Assembly (NCBI GenBank): GCA_902476665.1
Contig: CABSEO010000080.1
Span: 1 to 7,923, forward strand
Direction: 5' to 3'
Length of the DNA stretch: 7,923 nucleotides
Origin: an uncultured Emergencia sp.
Lineage (GTDB): Bacteria > Bacillota > Clostridia > Peptostreptococcales > Anaerovoracaceae
Position numbers and translations under genes: made by a program. Under the pieces are notes generated by a model that was not told the origin of the DNA, did not search any database, and worked only from the letters and a program-made list of their open reading frames with translations. Shown here one piece after another: positions 1 to 5,680 of this stretch. How positions within the stretch are numbered: position 1 is the first letter of the stretch; each line of letters starts with the position of its first letter.

Positions 1-1084
1 GATTCTTACTGTGGCGACTTATCCACTGGTGGTGCATTACAGGGACGACAAAGGAAAAAGGGCTGGACGCAGATATCTGATCTATACACTGACTAGCGGA
101 CAGCTGTTTTTTGCCGGCATTCTCTGTATCTATTTCTGGTGCGGCACTACAGAATTTGTACCTGGTGGATTTGTTTCAGAGTATTTAGACGGAAGCAAAG
201 CCAGCATTATCTTTTTTCTGCTTATTGTAGGCGGAGCTGTGAAAGCCGGCGTCATGCCTCTTCACAGCTGGCTGCCGGGAGCAATGGTTGCCCCGACACC
301 TGTCAGCGCATTGCTTCATGCCGTTGCAGTGGTTAAAGCGGGCGCATTCTGTGTGATCAGAATCGTGTGTTATACTTATGGTCCGGAACTTTGCCAGCGT
401 CTGGAACTTGATCATGTTCTCTGCTGGTTTGCAGCGGCAACGATTATAATTGCGTCTCTGATTGCAATGCAAAAAGACAATCTGAAGGCCAGACTGGCGT
501 ATTCCACAGTAGGCCAGCTTTCTTACATTGTTCTTGGAGTTGGCATTATGTCGCCCCTTTCTGTGATGGGGGCCATATACCATATTGTTGCGCATGCGGT
601 AATGAAAATAACCTTATTCATGTGTGCAGGTGCTATTTTTGTAACAGCACATCAGTCGGAGATCAGTTCCATGCGGGGGCTTGGAAAAAGGATGCCTGTG
701 ACTATGTGCTGCTTTGGAGCAGTGTCTCTGGGAATTGCAGGGCTTCCATTTGTGGCTGGTTTTGTCAGCAAAACAAGTATCATAGCCGGAGCTGCAGCAG
801 CAGGCCAGCCTCTTTATATTGCTGTACTGATTGCAAGTGCTCTGCTTAGTCTGACTTATCTGGTTCCGGTAGTGTATCTTGCTTTTTCAGGAAAAGATGT
901 GAATCCGGCGTATCTTTCTTATGACGGAAGAAGTCTCAGGGGAGAAGCCGGCAGACTTATGCTGATTCCTGTGATTGTAACCACCGTGATATCTATTCTT
1001 CTTGGAATTGATCCGGATTTTGGAGCAGGGCTGCTTACTTTTGCAGGAGAGGCTGCCCGGGAGATTTTTGAAGGAGGTCTGTAA
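1..1084 (+). CDS. Proton-conducting antiporter subunit, NuoL/NuoM/MrpD family (5' partial)
   Basis: This is an integral membrane subunit of the proton_antipo_M family, shared by Mrp-type cation/H+ antiporters and complex-I-like enzymes. The frame is open through the left edge (ILT precedes the GTG at 11), so that GTG is an internal Val codon and the N-terminal part is missing. Numbering from the codon at 11, visible family landmarks are KAGVMPLHSWLP (Lys78, the TM7 lysine), LLHAVAVVKAG (Lys109, TM8), KDNLKARLAYSTVGQLSY (155-172), HIVAHAVMK (Lys199, TM12) and GIAGLPFVAGFVSK. These lysines belong to the family's proton path, so the protein looks functional. Its last codons (E-G-G-L) overlap the Shine-Dalgarno of the next gene, which starts 1 nt after its stop. 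A paralogue follows at 1228. The family is secure. The exact complex (Mrp, Mbh-like or other) cannot be decided without upstream genes. Confidence 0.9.
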   Translation, partial: ILTVATYPLVVHYRDDKGKRAGRRYLIYTLTSGQLFFAGILCIYFWCGTTEFVPGGFVSEYLDGSKASIIFFLLIVGGAVKAGVMPLHSWLPGAMVAPTPVSALLHAVAVVKAGAFCVIRIVCYTYGPELCQRLELDHVLCWFAAATIIIASLIAMQKDNLKARLAYSTVGQLSYIVLGVGIMSPLSVMGAIYHIVAHAVMKITLFMCAGAIFVTAHQSEISSMRGLGKRMPVTMCCFGAVSLGIAGLPFVAGFVSKTSIIAGAAAAGQPLYIAVLIASALLSLTYLVPVVYLAFSGKDVNPAYLSYDGRSLRGEAGRLMLIPVIVTTVISILLGIDPDFGAGLLTFAGEAAREIFEGGL

Positions 1085-1085
1085 G

Positions 1086-1235
1086 ATGATTTTACTGAAG
1101 TACATACTTGTGGGCCTTGTGGGAAGTGTGATTCTTATTTTCCTGGCAAAGGTGACCATGGCGGGGCTTCTGCAGAGGGACTGCAGCTATTATAATGACA
1201 GCTATGATCATGAAGGAGGTGAAGAAGATGCATAA
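1086..1235 (+). CDS. Small single-helix membrane protein of the antiporter operon (49 aa)
   Basis: This small gene lies between two antiporter subunits. The start is ATG 1086, with GAAGGAGG at 1070-1077 giving 8-nt spacing. Longer readings of this frame would begin inside the upstream gene and are not supported. The product has one hydrophobic helix at about residues 2-28 (ILLKYILVGLVGSVILIFLA and beyond), then a short polar, strongly acidic tail with a CSYY segment and ending in EGGEEDA. The tail codons also form the AAGGAGG ribosome-binding site of the next gene, whose ATG at 1228 overlaps this gene's stop (ATGCATAA). The arrangement implies coupled translation and a subunit or assembly role in the same complex. 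I do not recognise the family; function is inferred from position only. It could be a divergent relative of a small Mrp subunit. Confidence 0.72.
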   Translation: MILLKYILVGLVGSVILIFLAKVTMAGLLQRDCSYYNDSYDHEGGEEDA

Positions 1236-2982
1236 TCTTCACCCGGGATTGATTTTGATGCTGACAGGTCTGCTATGTTTTATCCTTCCTGAACCGATAA
1301 GGAAACTGCTGTCTGTTGCAGGTGCAGCCGCTGCACTTTCAGCTGTACTGGTTCTTGGAGATGATGCGGTGTTAAATTATACTGTTACACAGGGTGTGAC
1401 ACTGAATCTGCTGTGTGTAGACAGGCTTTCATTTCTGTTTGGTCTGATTTTTTGTATCATTGCCGGAATCGGATCAGTTTATTCGTGGGGAGAGGGGAGC
1501 AGATGGGAAAAAGGAGCTTCCCTGATTTATGCAGGCAGCAGTCTTGGCGTGATTTTTGCGGGAGACTGGATTTCCCTCATCTGTTTCTGGGAAGCTATGG
1601 CGATTTCCTCCTGGTATGTGGTCTGGGCAGGAAAGACTCGAGGTGCAGTGCGAGCCTCTTATCGATATCTGGTGATGCATCTTGTGGGAGGAAATCTGCT
1701 TCTTGCAGGAGGAGCGTTTGTCTGTATCCGCAATGGAATTCAGCTTGAACTTCTGACAGGCAGCGGAGGAGCGGGCTTCTGGCTGGTTCTGGCTGGGGTG
1801 TGTATCAATGCAGGCGTTCCTCCTCTTCACACCTGGATTCCCGATGCTTATCCTGAAAGTACTGTGTCCGGAACCGTTTTTCTGGGATCTTATACTACAA
1901 AAACAGCGGTCTATGTACTGATTCGTCTTTTTGCGGGCACTGAGGAACTGGTTATGCTGGGAGCTGTCATGGCTGTTTTCGGGGCATGTATGGCCCTCAT
2001 TGAAAATGACTTGAGAAGACTGCTATCTTATCACATAGTCAGTCAGATAGGCATGATGGTAGCGGCATTGGGGACAGGCACTGCGGCCGGTGTGGACGGG
2101 GCGGCACTTCACAGCATGTTCAACATTCTATATAAAGGCGTGCTGCTGATGGCAGCAGGAGCTGTCATTAAAGCTACCGGAAAGAGGAAGATTACAGAAC
2201 TGGGGGGCCTTGGAAGGAAGATGCCGGTGGCTGCCGGCTGCTTTTTTATCGCATCTCTGTCTATTGCGGGAATGCCTTTCTTAAACGGATTTGTCAGCAA
2301 AGCGCTGATTATGGAGTCACTTCACCACCATCAGACGGCTTACTGGCTGGTTATGCTGGCGGGAGTGGGAACCTGGCTGTCTATTACGATGAAGATTAAC
2401 TATTTTGTCTTCTGGGGGAAAAAATATGCCGGAAGCAGTATTAACTGCAAGAACGTACCCTTATCAATGAATACTGCTATGATTGCCGGAACACTTCTGT
2501 GTGTGGCAACGGGAATTTTTGCAGAGTTCAGTTATGGACTTACGCCTAATGAGACTATAACGCATCTGTTTAGCCTGGATCATATTCTTGAGTATATAGG
2601 ACTTTTTATTGGTGCAACCGTGCCGTTTGTACTGTTTCTCCCCAAAATGGCGCCTCATGATAGAATTACTCTGGATTTTGACTGGTTTTACAGAAGATGG
2701 CTTGTGGCAGGAATTTCAAGCCTGTCTCTGTCCGTTAACGGTCTTTTTGGATTCTTTGAGCAGCACTGGAATCGGTTTACATATATGACAGGTCAGATCA
2801 TCAAGCAGCCGGGCAGACTGTTCGAACGAGGAAATCTTCCCGTTGCTGAAAGTGATGATGAGACGGAAGGAGACGCCGGAGCTTTCGAGGGAGATATGCC
2901 GGTTGGCGCATTTATGCAGGTTTTCATTATATTTTGTATTGTTGCTTTTATAGTTATTATGGTTTTAGAAAAAATTGAGTAA
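1228..2982 (+). CDS. Complex I subunit 5-like / MrpD-like proton-conducting membrane transporter
   Basis: This 584-residue polytopic protein belongs to the same family as the partial gene upstream. ATG 1228 was chosen over the in-frame ATGs at 1195 and 1210 because AAGGAGG at 1213-1219 sits 8 nt before it. Landmarks are FWEAMAISSWY with the TM5 glutamate (Glu122), INAGVPPLHTWIPDAYPES (192-211), SYTTKTAVYVLIR with the TM8 lysine (Lys225), ENDLRRLLSYHIVSQIG (259-275), HSMFNILYKG with the TM12 lysine (Lys303), and LSIAGMPFLNGFVSK. The position normally held by the TM7 lysine is Asn194. From memory, INA-type sequences mark one subgroup of these antiporter subunits, so this may be natural rather than damage. 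Beyond the core is a long C-terminus: LDFDWFYRR (482-490), an acidic linker at about 541-556 and a last transmembrane helix at about 562-580. It probably assembles with its paralogue in one multisubunit cation/H+ antiporter. Confidence 0.9.
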   Translation: MHNLHPGLILMLTGLLCFILPEPIRKLLSVAGAAAALSAVLVLGDDAVLNYTVTQGVTLNLLCVDRLSFLFGLIFCIIAGIGSVYSWGEGSRWEKGASLIYAGSSLGVIFAGDWISLICFWEAMAISSWYVVWAGKTRGAVRASYRYLVMHLVGGNLLLAGGAFVCIRNGIQLELLTGSGGAGFWLVLAGVCINAGVPPLHTWIPDAYPESTVSGTVFLGSYTTKTAVYVLIRLFAGTEELVMLGAVMAVFGACMALIENDLRRLLSYHIVSQIGMMVAALGTGTAAGVDGAALHSMFNILYKGVLLMAAGAVIKATGKRKITELGGLGRKMPVAAGCFFIASLSIAGMPFLNGFVSKALIMESLHHHQTAYWLVMLAGVGTWLSITMKINYFVFWGKKYAGSSINCKNVPLSMNTAMIAGTLLCVATGIFAEFSYGLTPNETITHLFSLDHILEYIGLFIGATVPFVLFLPKMAPHDRITLDFDWFYRRWLVAGISSLSLSVNGLFGFFEQHWNRFTYMTGQIIKQPGRLFERGNLPVAESDDETEGDAGAFEGDMPVGAFMQVFIIFCIVAFIVIMVLEKIE

Positions 2983-2998
2983 ATGGATTTAACGTAAA

Positions 2999-3029
2999 GG
3001 GCAGGCGAAATATTTTGATCCGCCTGCTC
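2999..3029 (+). terminator. Inverted repeat after antiporter operon, possible weak terminator
   Basis: GCAGGCG (3001-3007) is perfectly complementary to CGCCTGC (3021-3027). G2999-C3029 and a G-U pair extend the stem around a 13-nt loop. It starts 17 nt after the last stop codon of the operon, which is where a terminator is expected, but no T-run follows. Efficient intrinsic termination is therefore uncertain. Confidence 0.4.
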
Positions 3030-3106
3030 AGATTGCTGTCTCATGATTTGGGGGGATTTTCGGATATTTTCATGAATCTGTCTATTGGGGCAACACAGGT
3101 ATGCAC

Positions 3107-3135
3107 TTGTAATTCTTTCGAATTGATGTTAGAAT
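3107..3135 (+). promoter_or_regulatory. Predicted sigma-A promoter for the AEC permease gene
   Basis: A -35-like TTGTAA (3107-3112) is separated by 17 bp from a -10-like TAGAAT (3130-3135). A TGT directly before the -10 gives an extended -10. Transcription would start near 3142, leaving a 5' leader of roughly 34 nt before ATG 3176. This is a sequence match only. Confidence 0.5.
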
Positions 3136-3175
3136 AAAAATTCGGCAGCGTCTGCTGTCAGTTCTGGAGGTACTT

Positions 3176-4093
3176 ATGATACTTGCAACTGTGTGCAAGC
3201 TGATTCTTGCCCTTGGGGCAGGATATTATCTGAATAAGAAGGGGATTTTTACGGCTGAGGTGAATCAGAAACTCTCCTGGTTTGTCATCAACTTATGTAT
3301 GCCGCTGGTAATCCTGACTTCTTTGGAACAGGCTGATGGCTCTGTGAGCAAGGCTCTTCTGATAAAATATATTCTGATTGGTGCTGCATTTTATGCAGCA
3401 CTGCCTTTTGTAGGGAGGCTGCTGAATCTGATTTTCCGGATCAGAAAAGAAGACCGCATTGTTTATGAACAGTTTTATATTTTCTCCAATAATCTGTTTA
3501 TGGGGTATCCTATTTCAGCTTCAATTTATGGAAATGGATGTATTTTCCAACTCAGCGTTTTCAATTTGGGATTTAATCTTCTGTATTTTACTTACGGAAT
3601 CGGAAGTATATGCCGCGCAAAAGGAGGAAATAGCGAGAGCTTTTCTTTCAGAACGCTGTTGAGTGCAGGAACTGTGGCTTCTCTTTGTGCCGTTTTCATG
3701 TTTTTTACAGGACTTCATTTCCCTTCTGAGGTATCCGACGTGTTTTCTTTTCTGGGAGATCTTTCTTCTCCGCTGTCTATGGTCGTTATCGGATCCACAA
3801 TTGGGACGTATTCTATCAGGAATGTGATTACCTACGATTACAAAATTTATCTGGTAGCAGCAGTCAGACTGCTTGCTTTTCCTGTTATTGCATATGTTCT
3901 GATGACAGCTTTGGGTTTTGACGGACTGCTTCGCGGTGTAGCTGTGATTTCCTTAGGCATGCCAGTGGCATCTATGGTGTCGATGGGCTGTATTGAACAG
4001 AATTATCAGGAGGAATTGGCTTCAGCAGGTGTAATTCTCACAACGTTACTGTCTCTGCCGGTGATTCCGGTACTTTTAACAGTCCTAAACTGA
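3176..4093 (+). CDS. AEC family (auxin efflux carrier-like) transporter
   Basis: This 305-residue membrane protein resembles the AEC/membrane transport protein family of secondary carriers. Bacterial members are mostly uncharacterised; some move malate, malonate or other organic anions. GGAGG at 3166-3170 lies 5 nt before ATG 3176. About ten hydrophobic segments are seen. Typical features are an N-terminal GYYLNKKGIF (16-25), the segment VINLCMPLVILTSL (37-50) with its helix-breaking proline, NNLFMGYPI (105-113), and a C-terminal half ending GMPVASMVSMGCIEQNYQEE (261-280) then LTTLLSLPVIPVLL (288-301), the usual last helix. It is slightly short at the N-terminus for the family. It stands alone, with its own predicted promoter and no clear partner gene. 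Substrate cannot be inferred; neither neighbouring operon indicates one. Confidence 0.85.
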   Translation: MILATVCKLILALGAGYYLNKKGIFTAEVNQKLSWFVINLCMPLVILTSLEQADGSVSKALLIKYILIGAAFYAALPFVGRLLNLIFRIRKEDRIVYEQFYIFSNNLFMGYPISASIYGNGCIFQLSVFNLGFNLLYFTYGIGSICRAKGGNSESFSFRTLLSAGTVASLCAVFMFFTGLHFPSEVSDVFSFLGDLSSPLSMVVIGSTIGTYSIRNVITYDYKIYLVAAVRLLAFPVIAYVLMTALGFDGLLRGVAVISLGMPVASMVSMGCIEQNYQEELASAGVILTTLLSLPVIPVLLTVLN

Positions 4094-4095
4094 AA

Positions 4096-4120
4096 GTTTC
4101 TGTATTTTTGAGGCAGAAAC
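4096..4120 (+). other. Stem-loop just after the AEC gene stop
   Basis: GTTTCTG (4096-4102) and CAGAAAC (4114-4120) form a perfect 7-bp inverted repeat with an 11-nt loop, 2 nt after the stop codon. It is AT-rich and is followed by CTTTGG rather than a T-run, so it could protect the 3' end or be a poor terminator. The evidence is only the repeat and its position. Confidence 0.3.
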
Positions 4121-4144
4121 CTTTGGAAACAGTGTTTTTAGGTA

Positions 4145-4173
4145 TTGACAGGGCAGGATGGATGTGATATAGT
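4145..4173 (+). promoter_or_regulatory. Strong predicted sigma-A promoter for infC-rpmI-rplT
   Basis: A perfect -35 TTGACA (4145-4150), a 17-bp spacer and a -10 TATAGT (4168-4173) preceded by TGA (4165-4167, extended -10) make this the best promoter match in the window. Transcription would start near 4180, giving a leader of about 145 nt before the infC start. A strong promoter fits a ribosomal-protein operon. Confidence 0.85.
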
Positions 4174-4189
4174 ATTTTGGTAATGAAGA

Positions 4190-4293
4190 AGAAGTTATCC
4201 GCTTCTCACCTTTCAGACGCAGGTTTGTCGGGTTAATATTTGGAACATACGCAGTTAGCGTGTTTTGAAGCGGGTACATTCATGCCCGCTTTT
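4190..4293 (+). promoter_or_regulatory. infC leader with terminator/antiterminator switch (candidate L20-type leader)
   Basis: The untranslated leader can fold in two exclusive ways. In one, AAGCGGG (4268-4274) pairs with CCCGCTT (4285-4291), forming an intrinsic terminator. In the other, CCGCTTC (4199-4205) pairs perfectly with GAAGCGG (4267-4273) and captures the terminator's 5' arm. The upstream arm can itself be hidden in a local hairpin, AGAAG (4190-4194) with CTTCT (4202-4206). Another hairpin lies between, ATACGC (4247-4252) with GCGTGT (4258-4263) and a 5-nt loop. In Bacillus, the infC-rpmI-rplT leader is controlled by ribosomal protein L20 through premature termination. Use of the same effector here is inference from position and architecture; I could not align the known L20 binding site. 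Confidence 0.72.
4268..4293 (+). terminator. Leader attenuator terminator upstream of infC
   Basis: AAGCGGG (4268-4274) pairs with CCCGCTT (4285-4291) around a 10-nt loop, which can gain a T-G and an A-T pair. The 3' side runs into TTTT at 4290-4293. It lies 32 nt before the infC start, inside the transcript, so it is a regulatory attenuator rather than an operon end. The T-run is short, consistent with partial termination. Confidence 0.65.
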
Positions 4294-4311
4294 ATGTTGT
4301 GTAAAAATCAC

Positions 4312-4328
4312 AGGAGGTGCTACCAATT
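4312..4328 (+). promoter_or_regulatory. infC: Ribosome-binding site selecting an ATT start for infC
   Basis: AGGAGG at 4312-4317 is followed after 8 nt by ATT at 4326-4328. The only alternative in-frame initiator upstream, GTG at 4317, overlaps the Shine-Dalgarno itself and cannot be used. The first in-frame ATG lies far inside the conserved IF3 N-domain. ATT is therefore the start. Confidence 0.88.
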
Positions 4329-4841
4329 AGCAAGGAAAACAAAATCAACGAAGAAATTCGTGACAAAGAATTGCGTGTTATCGACGAAAACGGTCAGATG
4401 CTTGGAATCATGAGCAGAGATGAGGCATTGAATCTGGCGGAAGAAAAGAAACTTGACCTGGTCAATATTTCTCCTAATGCCAATCCGCCTGTCTGCAAGA
4501 TTCTTGACTACGGCAAGTACAGATATGAGCTGCAGAAGAGAGAAAAGGAAGCAAAAAAGAAGCAGAAGACCATTCAGGTAAAGGAAATCAGACTGAGCAC
4601 CTTTATTGAGGATCATGATATCCAGGTAAAGGCGAAAACCGCCTGCAAATTCCTGCAGGATGGTGACAAGGTAAAAGTCAGCCTGAGATTCAGAGGAAGA
4701 GAACGTGACTATACTGCAAAAGGCCGCGATGTAATGAACAAATTTGCAGAAGCCTGCAGCGAAGTCAGCACCGTTGATAAGAAACCGACATTTGAAGGCA
4801 GAAGTCTGACGATGTTTTTGGCACCGAAAACTGATAAGTAA
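4326..4841 (+). CDS. infC: Translation initiation factor IF-3
   Basis: IF3 binds the 30S subunit, keeps it apart from 50S and proofreads the start codon and initiator tRNA. The protein has 171 residues from the ATT start at 4326, the usual family length. The N-domain begins SKENKINEEIRDKELRVID. The family signature KILDYGKYRYELQK lies at residues 58-71, followed by the lysine-rich interdomain helix (REKEAKKKQK) and the C-domain, with VKEIRLS, HDIQVKAK, FLQDGDKVKVSLRFRGRE and a terminal FLAPKTDK. It is the first gene of an infC-rpmI-rplT operon with a strong promoter and structured leader. IF3 discriminates against non-ATG/GTG/TTG starts, so the ATT codon implies negative autoregulation, as known in E. 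coli and reported for Bacillus. The identification is certain. The autoregulation here is inferred. Confidence 0.97.
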   Translation: MSKENKINEEIRDKELRVIDENGQMLGIMSRDEALNLAEEKKLDLVNISPNANPPVCKILDYGKYRYELQKREKEAKKKQKTIQVKEIRLSTFIEDHDIQVKAKTACKFLQDGDKVKVSLRFRGRERDYTAKGRDVMNKFAEACSEVSTVDKKPTFEGRSLTMFLAPKTDK

Positions 4842-4855
4842 GAGAAGAGGAGATG

Positions 4856-4930
4856 ACGGAACCGGAGATTCCTGTTTCAGCATGCTGTCTGTAAGAGGGA
4901 GCCTGTTACAGTTTTTTTCTGAAGTTCCGT
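4856..4930 (+). promoter_or_regulatory. Intercistronic attenuator between infC and rpmI
   Basis: The 153-nt gap between infC and rpmI is structured. The sequence CCTGTTTCAG (4871-4880) nearly repeats the 3' arm of the terminator, CCTGTTACAG (4902-4911), 9 of 10 identical. Both can pair with the same partner, CTGTAAGAGG (4889-4898), so an antiterminator and a terminator compete. A perfect long-range stem, ACGGAAC (4856-4862) with GTTCCGT (4924-4930), could close the element once transcription has passed the terminator. A 10-nt palindrome CAGCATGCTG (4878-4887) overlaps the loop side. The element would set L35/L20 expression relative to IF3. L20 is a plausible ligand; this is inference. Confidence 0.68.
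4889..4918 (+). terminator. Intrinsic terminator inside the infC-rpmI gap
   Basis: CTGTAAGAGG (4889-4898) pairs with CCTGTTACAG (4902-4911), 9 of 10 positions, with one G-G mismatch and a GAG triloop. Seven Ts follow directly (4912-4918). By structure this is a good intrinsic terminator, yet rpmI and rplT lie downstream without an obvious own promoter, so readthrough must be partial or regulated. Confidence 0.8.
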
Positions 4931-4950
4931 AAAATCGTTTTACCGATTTT
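4929..4950 (+). other. Two overlapping alternative hairpins upstream of rpmI
   Basis: GTAAAA (4929-4934) can pair with TTTTAC (4938-4943) around a TCG loop. Alternatively AAAATCG (4931-4937) can pair with CGATTTT (4944-4950) around a TTTTAC loop. The two share bases and exclude each other; the first also competes with the long-range arm GTTCCGT at its last two bases. They lie 28 nt before the rpmI Shine-Dalgarno. A regulatory role is possible but both are AU-rich and weak. Confidence 0.4.
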
Positions 4951-4994
4951 CAACATCATAAAAAATTGTATTAACATAGGAGGAAAAGATCATC

Positions 4995-5195
4995 ATGGCA
5001 AAGAATAAGATGAAGTCCCACAGAGGCGCATGCAAAAGACTGAAAATCACGGGTTCAGGCAAAATTAAGAGACATAAGGCATATAAGAGCCATATTCTTA
5101 CTAAGAAGACTCCGAAGAGAAAGATGGGTCTGAGAAAATCTACAATTTTAACCAGTGCTGACACTAAGAGAATGTTAAGATCAATGGCGAAATAG
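4995..5195 (+). CDS. rpmI: 50S ribosomal protein L35
   Basis: This is L35, a small, very basic protein of the large ribosomal subunit. The 66-residue product fits the family length. It begins [23 protein letters not shown], the typical K-x-K-(S/T)-H-R-x-x-x-K-R-x-x-x-T-G-x-G-K start, followed by the conserved SHIL segment and the late KRKMGLRK patch. AGGAGG at 4978-4983 precedes ATG 4995 by 11 nt, slightly long. It lies between infC and rplT, 18 nt before the latter, so L35 and L20 are co-transcribed and probably translationally coupled. An intrinsic terminator about 80 nt upstream of its start suggests that its expression is attenuated separately from IF3. No anomalies are seen. Confidence 0.97.
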   Translation: MAKNKMKSHRGACKRLKITGSGKIKRHKAYKSHILTKKTPKRKMGLRKSTILTSADTKRMLRSMAK

Positions 5196-5213
5196 TACAG
5201 GAGGTAAAGAATT

Positions 5214-5573
5214 ATGGCAAGAGTTAAAAAAGGCGTAAATGCCCACAAGAGACATAAAAAAATCTTAAAATTAGCTAAAGGATATTACGGACAGAAGAGT
5301 AAGGTGTTCAGAGCTGCTAATCCTGCAGTGATGAGAGCCCTGAGATCTGCTTATGTAGGCAGAAAGCTGAAGAAAAGACAGTATAGACAGATGTGGATTG
5401 CAAGAATCAACGCTGCTGCAAGAATGAACGGTATGTCTTACAGCAGACTGATGGATGGTCTGAAAAAGAGCGGTATCGAAATTAACAGAAAGATGCTGGC
5501 TGAAATGGCTATCTATGATGCTGCCGGATTTGCTCAGCTTTGTGAAACTGCAAAGAAAAACTGCGGTAAATAA
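5214..5573 (+). CDS. rplT: 50S ribosomal protein L20
   Basis: L20 binds 23S rRNA early in 50S assembly and is the known repressor of its own operon in E. coli and B. subtilis. The 119-residue length is standard. The basic N-terminal extension ([20 protein letters not shown]) is followed by [20 protein letters not shown]. The family signature [17 protein letters not shown] is at residues 54-70, and the globular C-terminal domain ends [21 protein letters not shown] (5199-5204) is 9 nt before ATG 5214. It is the last gene of the operon, followed by a strong terminator. Given the attenuator-like structures ahead of infC and rpmI, L20 feedback is the simplest regulatory model, but I cannot verify binding. 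Confidence 0.98.
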   Translation: MARVKKGVNAHKRHKKILKLAKGYYGQKSKVFRAANPAVMRALRSAYVGRKLKKRQYRQMWIARINAAARMNGMSYSRLMDGLKKSGIEINRKMLAEMAIYDAAGFAQLCETAKKNCGK

Positions 5574-5606
5574 GCTGCCGCCGATAAATTAGAAAAATCA
5601 GATATT

Positions 5607-5648
5607 AACCGCTTTTCCCATGGCAGTAATGCCGGAAAAGCGGTTTTT
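5607..5648 (+). terminator. Strong intrinsic terminator after rplT
   Basis: AACCGCTTTTCC (5607-5618) is perfectly complementary to GGAAAAGCGGTT (5634-5645). The loop contains a further 3-bp stem, GGC (5622-5624) with GCC (5631-5633). Five Ts (5644-5648) end it. The A-rich 5' flank gives only limited U-tract character on the other strand. It closes the infC-rpmI-rplT operon. Confidence 0.93.
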
Positions 5649-5669
5649 CTGTTTGTGGATCAAACAGAA
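5647..5669 (+). repeat. Perfect 9-bp hairpin overlapping the terminator T-run and a downstream SD
   Basis: TTCTGTTTG (5647-5655) and CAAACAGAA (5661-5669) form a perfect inverted repeat with loop TGGAT. The 5' arm shares the last Ts of the rplT terminator, and the 3' arm overlaps the AGAAGG that would serve the 27-codon ORF at 5681. No T-run follows, so it is not itself a terminator. It may mask that ribosome-binding site or stabilise an RNA end. Confidence 0.6.
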
Positions 5670-5680
5670 GGTGTGATGAT

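Noticed and set aside
1002..1085. Longer N-terminus for the 49-aa membrane protein
   Set aside because: This stretch lies within the conserved antiporter coding sequence; the Shine-Dalgarno at 1070-1077 points to ATG 1086.
1195..1227. Upstream ATGs for the second antiporter subunit
   Set aside because: The strong AAGGAGG at 1213-1219 lies downstream of these codons and is correctly spaced only for ATG 1228.
700..2320. Similar segments in the two antiporter genes as a recent duplication
   Set aside because: Similarity is at protein level (MP...IAG.PF..GFVSK); the DNA and several key residues differ widely, so this is ancient family paralogy.
2983..3106. Hidden gene or RNA between the antiporter operon and the AEC gene
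   Set aside because: Apart from the stem at 2999-3029, no ORF with a ribosome-binding site and no convincing conserved RNA feature was seen.
4320..4883. Long open frame (187 codons) on the minus strand across infC
   Set aside because: It is fully antisense to the certain IF3 gene, has no ribosome-binding site or family resemblance, and arises from the biased codons of infC.
4853..4894. 13-codon ORF (MTEPEIPVSACCL) as an attenuator leader peptide
   Set aside because: Its purine-rich Shine-Dalgarno-like sequence abuts the ATG with no spacing, and it has no run of regulatory codons; the RNA pairing explains the region better. It does end within the terminator stem, so it could be re-examined.
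4939..4961. Separate promoter for rpmI-rplT
   Set aside because: The AT-rich matches (TTTACC and CATAAA-like) are poor and not well spaced.
4940..5248. Hydrophobic minus-strand frame across rpmI
   Set aside because: It is antisense to lysine-rich L35; AAR codons read backwards give Phe/Leu, creating false membrane helices.
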